Assembly: GCA_963799415.1 (NCBI GenBank) | Contig: CAWCXI010000028.1 | Location: 1 to 64,000 of the forward strand | Source of the DNA: JAMXLO01 sp963799415 | Lineage (GTDB): Bacteria; Pseudomonadota; Alphaproteobacteria; Acetobacterales; Acetobacteraceae | Length of the DNA stretch: 64,000 nt | Reading direction: 5' to 3' | Shown here: in pieces, positions 1-8,262 of the stretch | Layout: each line of letters opens with the position of its first letter | Numbering within the stretch: the stretch's first letter is position 1 | The notes under the pieces: generated by a model | What the model saw: the letters and a program-made list of their open reading frames with translations, nothing else | Database searches by the model: none | What the model was told of the DNA's origin: nothing | Program-made: the position numbers and the translations under genes

Positions 1-31
1 CGCAGCCAAGTTCTACAACCTGACGAACTGA
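1..31 (+). CDS. 3' end of an unidentified gene entering from the left
   Basis: The first bases read in frame as AAKFYNLTN followed by TGA at 29-31. Only nine codons are inside the window, so the product cannot be named. The aromatic, Asn-rich tail resembles C-termini of outer-membrane or secreted proteins, but that is a weak inference. A 9-bp palindrome follows 10 bases after the stop, consistent with the end of a transcription unit. Confidence 0.4.
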   Translation, partial: AAKFYNLTN

Positions 32-40
32 CAGCGCCCT

Positions 41-65
41 CCGTCCGGTGGGAAAGACCGGACGG
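41..65. terminator. Palindrome between convergent genes, possible bidirectional terminator
   Basis: CCGTCCGGT (41-49) and ACCGGACGG (57-65) are perfect 9-bp complementary arms around a 7-base loop. It lies between the end of the plus-strand gene stop and the minus-strand MBOAT stop at 70. There is no clear T-run on either side, so it is a weak intrinsic terminator at best. Confidence 0.45.
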
Positions 66-69
66 ATCG

Positions 70-1479
70 TCAGAATCGAAAGTAGATGAACGGCACCGCG
101 ATGTCCGTACGCGCGAACAGCTCCAGCACCAGCAAGGCCAGGGCGAACGCGACGGACACTTTGATTGTGCCGAGGACACCGCGACCGCGGCTGAGCCATT
201 CCTGCAGCCGTCGGTCGCGGTCGATCCACACCCACAGGATGCTGGCAGCGGCGGGTATAAGCAGGCCGCTGGGTATCTGAGCAGGCTGCGTCGAACCGGC
301 CAACAGCTCGGTCAGCACTTGGGCCGTGGTGGTGAAGTCAGGCGAGCGGAACGCGGTCCAGCCGAGTGTCACGCACAGGAAGGTCGCAGCGACTGACATC
401 GCGTGGCCGACGCCGGAGCCACCGCGCTCACGCGGGTACCACTGGCGCCAGACGCGATGCACCGACAACAGTCCGCCGTGATACAGGCCCCAGAGCAAGA
501 AGTTCCAGCTCGCCCCGTGCCATAGCCCGCCGAGCCCCATCGTGATCAGCAGATTGACGTAGATGCGTTTTGCACCGCGGCGGTTGCCACCCAGTGGGAT
601 GTAGAGGTAGTCGCGCAACCAGGTGGACAGCGAGATGTGCCAGCGCCGCCAGAACGCGGCAATGTCGCCGGCAAGATAGGGACGCTCGAAGTTCGGCGGG
701 AACTCATAGCCCAGCAGGCGTGCGCAGCCGCGGGCGATATCCGTGTAGCCGGCGAAGTCGAAATAGATCTGACCCGAGAATGCCAGCGTGCCAGCCCACG
801 CCGCGGCCATGCCGGCATGCTGGCCGTGCGCGGCCCCGTCGAAATAGGTATTGGCGACCACGGCAAGGTTATCGGCGAACACGCATTTCTTAATCAGTCC
901 CTTGACCGCTTGCAGCGTGCCCCAGCGCAGGTCCTCGGCCGTCAGCATTTGCGGCCGATCCAGCTGCGGAAAGAAATGCGCCGGCCGGATGATCGGTCCG
1001 GCGACGAGATGCGGGAAGAACGACAGGAACAGTGCGAAGTCGAGCAGGTTGCTGCGCGCCGGCACGTCGCCGCGATAGATGTCGACGTTGTACGAGATCG
1101 CCTCGAAGGTGTAGAACGAGATCGCAACCGGAAGGATAATGTGCAGCGCGATGGCATCGTCGGACATGGCGAACAGGGCAGCCACGTTCGCCGCGAAAAA
1201 GCCGTAGTACTTGAACAGGCCAAGTACGCCCAGATTGCCGGCCACGGCAAGCGCAAGCAGTGGCCGTGCATGCCGCGGCCCGGCTCGCGCAATGGCCAGA
1301 CCGGAGGCGAAGTTGAAGCCGACGCAGCCGGCCAGCAACATCATCAGGCGCGGATCCCACATGCCGTAGAATGCGAAGCTCGAGGCGACAAGCGTTACCC
1401 GCCGGCCGCGTGGCACCGCATGGCAGAGCAGAAAGACCGCCGCGAAAAACAGCCAGAATGCAAACGAATTGAACAGCAC
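70..1479 (-). CDS. MBOAT family O-acyltransferase (AlgI/DltB-like)
   Basis: 469 aa polytopic membrane protein of the AlgI type, which moves an acyl (usually acetyl) group across or within the membrane onto an extracytoplasmic polymer. The signature FWRRWHISLSTWLRDYLYIP lies at residues 276-295, and the catalytic-His block GGLWHGASWNF places His at about 321. 'FHPHLVAGPI'-like residues (here FFPHLVAGPI) at about 154-163 are also typical. Length is normal for the family (460-520). The gene starts 13 bases after the stop of the SGNH-like gene 1493-2602 on the same strand; such MBOAT/SGNH pairs jointly acylate exopolysaccharides or other glycans. The acceptor is unknown because no polysaccharide genes are in view. 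Confidence 0.9.
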   Translation of the reverse strand: MLFNSFAFWLFFAAVFLLCHAVPRGRRVTLVASSFAFYGMWDPRLMMLLAGCVGFNFASGLAIARAGPRHARPLLALAVAGNLGVLGLFKYYGFFAANVAALFAMSDDAIALHIILPVAISFYTFEAISYNVDIYRGDVPARSNLLDFALFLSFFPHLVAGPIIRPAHFFPQLDRPQMLTAEDLRWGTLQAVKGLIKKCVFADNLAVVANTYFDGAAHGQHAGMAAAWAGTLAFSGQIYFDFAGYTDIARGCARLLGYEFPPNFERPYLAGDIAAFWRRWHISLSTWLRDYLYIPLGGNRRGAKRIYVNLLITMGLGGLWHGASWNFLLWGLYHGGLLSVHRVWRQWYPRERGGSGVGHAMSVAATFLCVTLGWTAFRSPDFTTTAQVLTELLAGSTQPAQIPSGLLIPAAASILWVWIDRDRRLQEWLSRGRGVLGTIKVSVAFALALLVLELFARTDIAVPFIYFRF

Positions 1480-1492
1480 GGTCGGCGCCCGG

Positions 1493-2602
1493 CTATTGCG
1501 CCGCCTGCACGCGCTCGATCAGGGCGGCAGCGAACCGCCTGGAAAAGATCTCGCGCCCCGCGGAATTCATGTGCAGCGCGTCGAAGAAGTAGTCCGGACG
1601 TTCCAGCTCGTCGAACATCGCAGCCGGCATCAGGCGAATCCGCCCGGCATCGCGCATCTCGCGCAGCACGCCGATCGGCCGGTCATCGGCGCCGGCGAGA
1701 TAGTGCAGCGGACCGCGCGGGATGCGGTAGACGAACAGCGGAATGCCGGCTTGCGCACAGATATCGGCAATCGAGCCGAACCACCGACGGCGGTAGTCGG
1801 CCGAGGGAAGGCGAGCGGGCTCGGTGCGCAGCTGCGTGGCGTAGGATGGCAGCAGCGACGTCTGGATGGCCGGCAGCCTCTCGGGAATGAACAGCGCACC
1901 GGTGGCTGGATCGAACGTGATGCCAGTCAGGGACGGCGAACGCCCAGGATAGTCGCGGATATATTCGAAGCCGTGCTGCCGCGCGAGGCTCACGTCGTGG
2001 ATACGGGACCACGGCCGCGCCAGCAGGTCCGCCACATCGGACTTGTAGAAGTAGCCACGCAGCAGGACGGCCTTGAGCGCCTCCTGCCGGCCGATGCGCG
2101 AGGGGAACGTATCGGCGATGCTGGGCAGGTCGGCTAGGCGCAGCAGCGGATGGATCAGCGCAAGATCGCTGAGCGGATCGAACTCGTCGGTTCCTTCGAC
2201 GTCCTGCACTGACGCGGTCATGATGGCCACCGCGGCGATGCGGCCGGCGGTCGGCTGCATCTGCCGCAGGAGATAGTACCAGCTGCGCGGGTAGCTGCCG
2301 GCGACGGCACTGTTGACGAATGTCCCCGTCCATCCGGAGCGGCGCGCCACATCGTCGGCGATACTGGCCGAGAAGCCCTCGCCCACCCGCGAATTGCCGA
2401 GTAACAGCACGGCGCGGCGGCCGTCCGGAACGTGGCGCGGGCTGTCGAGCGCCTGGACGACAGTGCCGAGCGCTGATTGTGGTGCTACGACACGGAAGTA
2501 CAGGGATCGGCTGAACAGCGTGTGGTCGATCGCGGCGAATAATGCGACCCCGAGCGCCAGCTGCAATGCGAACCGGCCGCGCGGCGAATGCGCCATGTCC
2601 AT
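1493..2602 (-). CDS. SGNH/GDSL-like hydrolase partner of the MBOAT protein
   Basis: 369 aa. An N-terminal hydrophobic segment (about residues 11-30) would anchor it with the body in the periplasm. LLLGNSR at 66-72 matches the SGNH block I (Ser71 as nucleophile, GNS instead of GDS), and DALH near 341-344 supplies the Asp-x-x-His of block V, so a catalytic Ser/Asp/His set is present. It is the likely periplasmic acetyl transfer or esterase partner (AlgJ/AlgX/PatB-like role) of the MBOAT gene directly downstream. ATG at 2602 is used; a second ATG two codons in is equally possible. An AT-richer gap to 2760 may hold the promoter for the pair. Confidence 0.75.
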   Translation of the reverse strand: MDMAHSPRGRFALQLALGVALFAAIDHTLFSRSLYFRVVAPQSALGTVVQALDSPRHVPDGRRAVLLLGNSRVGEGFSASIADDVARRSGWTGTFVNSAVAGSYPRSWYYLLRQMQPTAGRIAAVAIMTASVQDVEGTDEFDPLSDLALIHPLLRLADLPSIADTFPSRIGRQEALKAVLLRGYFYKSDVADLLARPWSRIHDVSLARQHGFEYIRDYPGRSPSLTGITFDPATGALFIPERLPAIQTSLLPSYATQLRTEPARLPSADYRRRWFGSIADICAQAGIPLFVYRIPRGPLHYLAGADDRPIGVLREMRDAGRIRLMPAAMFDELERPDYFFDALHMNSAGREIFSRRFAAALIERVQAAQ

Positions 2603-2760
2603 CCGCTCCCCAGTCGCCGCCTGATGCAGCGGCGCATAGCAGCGTCATTGCACGCGTCGGGCGGTGTATGCAACCATGTCGTGTAATTATCTCATATACC
2701 ACGCGCCCAGGTGGTAAGCAGGGAGGGGTCTTTCCCTGCGCACTGAGGCTGAGGCGCTGC

Positions 2761-3252
2761 TCAGAAAATCCCCACCGCCAGACCAGCGGCGAACGTCGCG
2801 CCAACCTCAGCGCAACGCCCCAGATCTTCCGCCCCAATCTGCTTCGCCGCCAAGATCGCCTCCGGCGTCTGCGCATGCGTACAGACAATCAACGGATCGG
2901 CGATCGCACGCAGCCGCCATCCCGTCGCGATGCGCGCAATCTGCCGCGCGGCGTTCTCACCGTCGCTGCCGGCGCAGATCAGTGTCGCGTAGGGACGCCC
3001 GTTGATACGATCCAGCACGGGATAATAGCTGCGATCGAAGAAGTCCTTCATCTTCCCGGCCAGCGCCGCGAGGTTCTCCGGCGTGGCGAAGATATACCCA
3101 TCGGCCGCCAGCACATCATCGCCATCAGCATCTGGCGCGGCCAGCAGGCGCACGTCGACGTCAGGCTCGCTCCGCGCGCCCTGTGCCGCTGCCTCCGCCA
3201 TCTGGCGTGTGCCACCGGTCAGCGAGTGATATACGATCAGCAGTGTCTTCAT
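2761..3252 (-). CDS. Flavodoxin-like NAD(P)H-quinone/FMN protein
   Basis: 163 aa. The start is the Met of MKTLLIVYHSLTGG, because the family fold begins exactly there; upstream in-frame codons would add an unlikely tail overlapping the next gene. The FMN phosphate loop HSLTGGTRQ is at residues 9-17, and the second FMN loop ATPENLAALAG is at 56-66. The ending suggests a short flavodoxin/WrbA-related fold binding FMN and acting in electron transfer or quinone reduction; the partner is unknown. It is divergent from the TauD-type dioxygenase, with only 23 bases between starts, so the two probably share a control region. Confidence 0.8.
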   Translation of the reverse strand: MKTLLIVYHSLTGGTRQMAEAAAQGARSEPDVDVRLLAAPDADGDDVLAADGYIFATPENLAALAGKMKDFFDRSYYPVLDRINGRPYATLICAGSDGENAARQIARIATGWRLRAIADPLIVCTHAQTPEAILAAKQIGAEDLGRCAEVGATFAAGLAVGIF

Positions 3253-3275
3253 AGACCACCGGCACAGGAGGAACG

Positions 3276-4340
3276 ATGTCGAGCGCCGTAGACCAGCACA
3301 CTCTTCGCCCATTGGTCACCGATCGATCGGCATGGGTCGGCGCGGATCTGGCGAAACGCCCGGACGATTGGACATATCGGCTGTCGCCAACCGAAACAGC
3401 AGAGATCGAGGCCGCGACCGCGAAAGTACTTGGCCGCGATATCGCGACGATCGCGCGGGCCGACTTCCCCTTGCCGGCACTTGGTCCCGTCCTGGATCGG
3501 CTGCGCGACGAGGTGCTGAACGGCCGTGGCTTCGTGCTGTTGCGCGGATTGCCAGTAGAGGACCGGCCGATCGAAGACAGCGCCACGGCCTATTGGGGCA
3601 TCGGCACGTATTTCGGCAACGCCCGCTCGCAGAATGCGAAGGGGCACGTGCTCGGGCATGTCCGTGACCTCGGCTTGTCGTCCAAGGATCCGAACGTCCG
3701 TATCTACCAGACCACCGAGCGGCAGAATTTCCACACCGACTCCTGCGACATCGTCTCGCTGCTGTGCCTGAAGACTGCGAAGTCGGGCGGGCTGTCGTCG
3801 CTGACCAGTTCCATGTCGGTGTACAACGTGATGGCGCGGCGGCACCCTGACCTTGCATGGCGCCTGTTCCAGCCGATGCCGACCGACCGACGCGGCGAAG
3901 TGCCCGAGGGCAGGCGCCCGTGGTTCGAGACACCGATCTACAATGACCACCTCAATCTGCTGTCGGCGATCTATGCGCCGCACTACGTGCGCTCGTCGCA
4001 ACGCTTCCCCGACGCGCCGCGGCTCAGCGCTGAGGACGTCGCGGCGCTCGACTGCTTCGATACGCTGGCCGAGGACGCGGAACTGCGTCTCGACATGGAG
4101 TTTCAGCCTGGCGACATGCAGTTCGTGCACAACCATACGGTGCTGCACGATCGCACCGCCTTCGAGGACTGGCCGGAACCGGAGCGCAAGCGCCATCTGC
4201 TGCGCCTATGGCTTGCAGCCCCAGGCGCTCGCCCGTTGCCCTCCGCATATGCCGAGCGCTACGGCAGCGTGGAGATCGGCAACCGCGGCGGCATCGTCTG
4301 CAAAGGCACCCGACTGCACGCGCCACTGGAACCGGCCTGA
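3276..4340 (+). CDS. TauD/TfdA family Fe(II)/2-oxoglutarate dioxygenase
   Basis: 354 aa. Members hydroxylate small organic acids or sulfonates using Fe(II), O2 and 2-oxoglutarate. The iron triad is visible as H153-x-D155 in NFHTDSCD and the distal His at about 291 in HNHTVLHDR; KRHLLRLW just after supplies the Arg that binds 2-oxoglutarate. It is longer than TauD (about 280 aa) and resembles the fungal and bacterial gamma-butyrobetaine/taurine catabolism-like group. A strong AGGAGGAAC ribosome site precedes ATG at 3276. The substrate cannot be deduced: no sulfonate transport or regulator is adjacent, and the neighbour is a divergent flavodoxin. Confidence 0.88.
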   Translation: MSSAVDQHTLRPLVTDRSAWVGADLAKRPDDWTYRLSPTETAEIEAATAKVLGRDIATIARADFPLPALGPVLDRLRDEVLNGRGFVLLRGLPVEDRPIEDSATAYWGIGTYFGNARSQNAKGHVLGHVRDLGLSSKDPNVRIYQTTERQNFHTDSCDIVSLLCLKTAKSGGLSSLTSSMSVYNVMARRHPDLAWRLFQPMPTDRRGEVPEGRRPWFETPIYNDHLNLLSAIYAPHYVRSSQRFPDAPRLSAEDVAALDCFDTLAEDAELRLDMEFQPGDMQFVHNHTVLHDRTAFEDWPEPERKRHLLRLWLAAPGARPLPSAYAERYGSVEIGNRGGIVCKGTRLHAPLEPA

Positions 4341-4373
4341 TATCCGGAGTCATAAGCGGCGAACATGTGTGCT

Positions 4374-4582
4374 GTCATTGCGAGTTCCACACCCGTTTGG
4401 CGGTGGACCCGCGGTGGATGAAACCGGTATTTCGTCATGGCCGGCGAAGGCCGTCCATCCACGTCTTCCCTTGATGTGCGCGGCAGAGTCTGCTCATGGT
4501 TTCTTGTTAGGAGCGCAGCGGTCGGTCGTAAGTTCGCTCCATTGAACGAGATTGCTTCGTCGCTTCGCTCCTCGCAATGACA
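4374..4582. repeat. Composite dispersed palindromic element (two nested families)
   Basis: The stretch opens with GTCATTGCGAG and closes with CTCGCAATGAC, its exact complement. Inside sits a second motif, CGTCATGGCCGGCGAAGGCC...CCATCCACG (4434-4466), of the kind seen again at 25959 and 27171. The outer motif recurs at 15483. It fills most of the 315-base gap between the TauD-type and MFS genes, which otherwise contains no gene I can support. Confidence 0.7.
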
Positions 4583-4655
4583 ATGTCGGCGTAACTCGCG
4601 CTCCAACGATAGTGGGGTACCGGGCAAATCACAGGCCGTCGAAAGTTGGTGCTTC

Positions 4656-5927
4656 TCACACGGTCTCGGCCCGACCGTCAGTCGAAATCGGCTTCGCTGT
4701 CAGCTTCGCGAGACCGGATCGCCGGGGTGAAAAAAACCAGACCAGCCCTACCAATTGCAACACCAGCGGCACAACGAACGCGACACGATATGCGACGAGA
4801 GGGTAGTGACCTGTCGCGTCGGCGCGCCAGTGCGCAATCACAATTCCCATCCCAGCCTGTACTAACCAGGCGGTCGTAAGGTGCAGTACATTGAGGGCGC
4901 TGTTTGCACGCCCTACGCGTTCCGAGGGAAACATAGTGTCGAGAATCGAGTAGCTGAGCACCGGCATTCCACCAAACCCGCCGATCAGTCCCCACATCAC
5001 TGCTGCGGGCAGGGCTACGTGCAGCAGCAGCACAACCTGCAGTACTATGAACGTTATGCAGAAGCCGCTGAATACCGTCGCTTCCCCGACACCGCGGTTG
5101 CGCAGCCACGTCGTCGCAACACCGATCACCAAAGCGCCTAGGGTCAAGCCTACACCCATCGCCAGCAGTTCATGCAGGAGTTGGTCGGACCCATAGCCTT
5201 CGATATCGACAAGCCAGCGCGCCGCCCACAGACCCTGGATCGCGAAGGCTGTGCCGACCACCGAGGCGGATAGTGGAGCGAAACGCCAAAACCGCCTGTC
5301 CGTCACCGCATCGATAAAGCCGCGCGGCGCGTCACGCCAATTTTGACACTGCATCGCGGTCGAATGCCGCGGCACCAGAGCGAAGATCGCAATGGCTGTC
5401 GCGGTCGAGAACGCTGCCAGGATCACGAAAGTGCCACGCCAGCCGAATTCAGCATTGATCGCACCGACCGGCAGCGTCGCAGCGATGGCGCCGAGACCGC
5501 CAAACATCACCAGACCACCGTTGGCGAGCGGCAAATACCGTGGCGGTACCCACAGGGCGTGCGCCTTCAATCCGGCCATCAGACCTCCGGCAACGCCAAG
5601 TCCAATCAGCAGGCGTCCGATAATCAGCACAGACGCTGTCGGAGCCAATGCAAACACAATTGCGCCAACGGCGGCGACGCTCATCAGCCAGCCCTGCACG
5701 CGCCGTGGACCCAACGCATCCAGCGCCACGCCGATCGGAATGGCCGACACGGCAAATGCCAGGAAGTACATCGAGGTGAGCAAGCCAAGCGACCCGGCGT
5801 CCAGCGAGAAGCGCCGGATCAGTTCATCGGCCAGCGGCCCGTTGATTGTGCGAAATATGTAGGAGAGCAGATAGCCGCAGGCGAGCGGAAGAAATATCGC
5901 TGTAAGGGGCGGCGTGCGGCCGGTCAA
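4656..5927 (-). CDS. Major facilitator superfamily transporter
   Basis: 423 aa with about twelve hydrophobic segments. The loop between helices 2 and 3 carries the MFS signature in the form GVALDALGPRRVQ, with a long central loop near residue 190-215. The general layout resembles CynX/NNP-type or sugar-phosphate-like anion carriers, but the substrate cannot be named. The start is a TTG at 5925-5927 that overlaps the TGA of the upstream short frame (5924-5926), so translation is probably coupled to it. It ends next to a composite repeat that separates it from the convergent dioxygenase gene. Confidence 0.85.
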   Translation of the reverse strand: MTGRTPPLTAIFLPLACGYLLSYIFRTINGPLADELIRRFSLDAGSLGLLTSMYFLAFAVSAIPIGVALDALGPRRVQGWLMSVAAVGAIVFALAPTASVLIIGRLLIGLGVAGGLMAGLKAHALWVPPRYLPLANGGLVMFGGLGAIAATLPVGAINAEFGWRGTFVILAAFSTATAIAIFALVPRHSTAMQCQNWRDAPRGFIDAVTDRRFWRFAPLSASVVGTAFAIQGLWAARWLVDIEGYGSDQLLHELLAMGVGLTLGALVIGVATTWLRNRGVGEATVFSGFCITFIVLQVVLLLHVALPAAVMWGLIGGFGGMPVLSYSILDTMFPSERVGRANSALNVLHLTTAWLVQAGMGIVIAHWRADATGHYPLVAYRVAFVVPLVLQLVGLVWFFSPRRSGLAKLTAKPISTDGRAETV

Positions 5928-6187
5928 ACGTCACAACACATTGGCCGGCGCTCTGGCTCGAGCGCGTAATCGTGGATCCGGCAAATCAGGCCGGAGAACT
6001 GTTCAGTGCTGATCATCGTTCCGGGCGTCGGTCCGAGGAAATCCATAACCTCCTTGATCTCGGGATTGTCGCGTGCGTGCATCAATAGGGCATCAAACGA
6101 TACAATGGCACTGGTGCCTACCTCACCGGAGCCAAAGAAATTCCCACGCCGAGTTTCACGAAATCGTGAGTCTTCCAGCGGTGAGAA
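5924..6187 (-). pseudogene. Short orphan reading frame coupled to the MFS gene, probable gene remnant
   Basis: An open frame of 87 codons with strong coding character ends in TGA inside the TTG start of the MFS gene. It contains MHARDNPEIKEVMDFLGPT (from about codon 36) and ends LEPERRPMCCDV. The only ATG gives a 52-aa product, and there is no clear ribosome site. The sequence before that ATG also looks like protein, so this is more likely the 3' part of a larger gene truncated by deletion. I do not recognise the family. Confidence 0.4.
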
Positions 6188-6219
6188 TCAGACAGATCGT
6201 CGACTGCTCCGCGGGCCGA

Positions 6220-7017
6220 TCAATACGGGCGCCAGTCGATCGGAGCATACGGCTGCTCCAGACCGTCGACGGGGACGTTCCGCCCGTTGATCCAGTGCGC
6301 GCGCGCCGAGGCGAGAAACACGATGGCGTCGGCCACTTCCTCAGCCGTGCCGAGGCGCCCCATCGGGAAACCGCCACGCACGTAGTCGTCATAGTTCGCT
6401 TGGTTGGCGAGGCGGTAGCGATCCCAGCCATTGCCCGCGACCAGGATCGAGCCGGGCGACACGGTGTTCACCCGCACGCCATGCGGCACGAATTCCAGCG
6501 CCCAACGTTCGGTATCGAAGATCAGCGCCGCCTTCGCCGCACCATACTGACCCGAACCGACAAGCTGCGGCGTCCAGCCGGAGATCGACGACACATTCAC
6601 CACGGCGGCACCGGCGCGCCCGCGCATATGCGGCAGCGCAAGCCGCATCATGCGCACGGTCTGCACCAAATTCCTCTCCAGCGCACCGCGCCATTCCTCA
6701 TCCGTGCTGTCGGCGATCTGCCGTCCGCCGCCACCTCCGCCGACGTTGTTGATCAGAATGTCGATGCCGCCGAACGCCGCCACCGCAGCGAGCACGAGGC
6801 GCGCCGCATCGTCCGGCTGTGTGACGTCGGCGACCTCGCTCACCACCGTTGCGCCGTTGGCGCGCAACGCACTCTCGGCGGCACGCAATGCCTCACCCGA
6901 GCGCGCTGACAACATCAGCCGGCAGCCTTCCGCGGCGAAGGCCTGCGCGGTGGCAAGGCCGATGCCGCGACTGGAACCGGTGATCAGCGCGACCTTGTCC
7001 TTCAGCCGCAGATCCAT
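6220..7017 (-). CDS. Short-chain dehydrogenase/reductase (SDR)
   Basis: 265 aa classical SDR. It shows the nucleotide-binding TGSSRGIG at 14-21, NNVGG for the NNAG motif, the catalytic Ser in NVSSISG, and YGAAK with Tyr and Lys. Downstream, VSPGSI follows the usual pattern. ATG at 7017 overlaps the upstream CoA-transferase stop by one base (TGATG), so it belongs to the operon 9201-6220 with the CoA-transferase and GrdB-like gene. It probably oxidises or reduces a hydroxyacyl or keto intermediate of the same pathway; the exact substrate is unknown. The gly-rich VGGGGGGRQ insertion after the NNAG block is unusual but in frame. Confidence 0.9.
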   Translation of the reverse strand: MDLRLKDKVALITGSSRGIGLATAQAFAAEGCRLMLSARSGEALRAAESALRANGATVVSEVADVTQPDDAARLVLAAVAAFGGIDILINNVGGGGGGRQIADSTDEEWRGALERNLVQTVRMMRLALPHMRGRAGAAVVNVSSISGWTPQLVGSGQYGAAKAALIFDTERWALEFVPHGVRVNTVSPGSILVAGNGWDRYRLANQANYDDYVRGGFPMGRLGTAEEVADAIVFLASARAHWINGRNVPVDGLEQPYAPIDWRPY

Positions 7018-8210
7018 CAGACCACCGCGTCGCGGCGCAGCGCTGCAACTTGCTCCGGCGTATATCCAGCCTCCCGCAGCACCTCGTCGGTGTGCGCGCC
7101 TAACGGCGGTGGTGCGTGGTCCAGCTTCCCGCCGCCATGCGCCATCTGGAACCCGGACCCCATCAGCCGCAGCGGGCCATACTCCGACTCCACCGTCTGC
7201 ACCGCATGACGCGCGGCGATCTGCGGATGATCGATGACCTCCTCGATCCGCCAGATGCTCGAGCACGGCGCGCCGGCGTCATTCAGCCGCTTCTCCCACC
7301 TCTTCGCATCGGCGCTCGCCAGCGCATCCTCGATGATCGTGCGCAACGCCGTCTCGTGCTCCTTGCGCTGAAACCAATCGGCGAAGCGCGGATCATCCAG
7401 CACATCGGCGCGACCGAGCGTGGTCATCAGCGCCTCGTACTGCTTGTCGTTGTTGACCGCGAGCAGCAGGAAACTATCCTTGGCGCGGAACAGGTTCGCG
7501 GTGACCTTCCGGCTTATCGCCTGATTGCCGAACTGCTCCTGCCGGTGGCCGGCCACGGTGAAGTCGGCAACCTGGGTGGACAGGAACGCCAGGCTGGCCT
7601 CCAGCATCGACACGTCGATGAACTGGCCTTGCCCGGTATGCGTGCGCTGATACAGCGCCGACGACACCGCAAACGCGCCGGTCATGCCCGACAGCACGTC
7701 GCACACCGCGAACCCCGCGCGCGTCGGACCCATCTCCTTGTGGCCGGTCAGCGACATGATGCCGGACAGCGCCTGGATCTTGCCGTCATAACCGGCCTCG
7801 TTGCGATACGGGCCGGTACTGCCGAAGCCGGAGATCGTGCAGTAGATCAGCTTCGGATTGATCGCGCGCAGCGCCTCATAGCCGATGCCGAGACGATCCA
7901 TCACGCCAGGCCGGAAGTTCTCCATCACCACATCGGTGCGGCCGACAAGACGCTTGACGATCTCGATCGCCGCCGGCTTCTGCAGATCGAGCGTCAGGCT
8001 GCGCTTGTTGCCGTTGATCGCCAGCCACGCGGGCGCCATGCCGCGCTCCGCCCACTCGCGCGACAGCGGCGTGCGCCGCATGTCCTCACCCTCACGCCGC
8101 TCCACCTTGATGACATCGGCGCCGAGCAGCGCGAGCTGGTAGCTGCCATAGGGACCCGCAAGCACCTGCGTGAAGTCAAGCACGCGGACATTCGCAAACG
8201 GACGGCTCAT
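7017..8210 (-). CDS. CaiB/BaiF family (family III) CoA-transferase
   Basis: 397 aa, normal length for formyl-CoA or L-carnitine CoA-transferases. The N-terminus shows the family hallmarks VRVLDFTQVLAGPYG and LGADVIKVE; the catalytic Asp is expected at the FAVCDVLSG motif. NGNKRSLTLDL is the CoA-binding segment. It moves CoA between organic acids without a free CoA intermediate. The Met of MSRPF is chosen because homology starts there; the preceding codons come from the palindromic repeat at 8222-8256. Stop and SDR start overlap by one base, which indicates cotranslation. Confidence 0.92.
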   Translation of the reverse strand: MSRPFANVRVLDFTQVLAGPYGSYQLALLGADVIKVERREGEDMRRTPLSREWAERGMAPAWLAINGNKRSLTLDLQKPAAIEIVKRLVGRTDVVMENFRPGVMDRLGIGYEALRAINPKLIYCTISGFGSTGPYRNEAGYDGKIQALSGIMSLTGHKEMGPTRAGFAVCDVLSGMTGAFAVSSALYQRTHTGQGQFIDVSMLEASLAFLSTQVADFTVAGHRQEQFGNQAISRKVTANLFRAKDSFLLLAVNNDKQYEALMTTLGRADVLDDPRFADWFQRKEHETALRTIIEDALASADAKRWEKRLNDAGAPCSSIWRIEEVIDHPQIAARHAVQTVESEYGPLRLMGSGFQMAHGGGKLDHAPPPLGAHTDEVLREAGYTPEQVAALRRDAVV

Positions 8211-8221
8211 GCCGGCTTTTC

Positions 8222-8256
8222 CGCCTCCCCTCGCGGGAGGGGGCCAGGGGGAGGGG
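8222..8256. repeat. GC-rich palindrome between operon genes
   Basis: CGCCTCCCCTCGCGGGAGG... contains facing CCTCCC/GGGAGG arms followed by a run of purines. It lies in the 52-base gap between the GrdB-like stop and the CoA-transferase start, an intergenic location typical of dispersed palindromes. It may modulate expression but shows no T-run for termination. Confidence 0.4.
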
Positions 8257-8262
8257 GCACCC

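Noticed and set aside
637..1890. 417-codon plus-strand frame over the MBOAT and SGNH genes
   Set aside because: Opposite-strand shadow: composition is Arg/Ala/Gln-rich with no motif, while the minus strand has clear MBOAT and SGNH residues.
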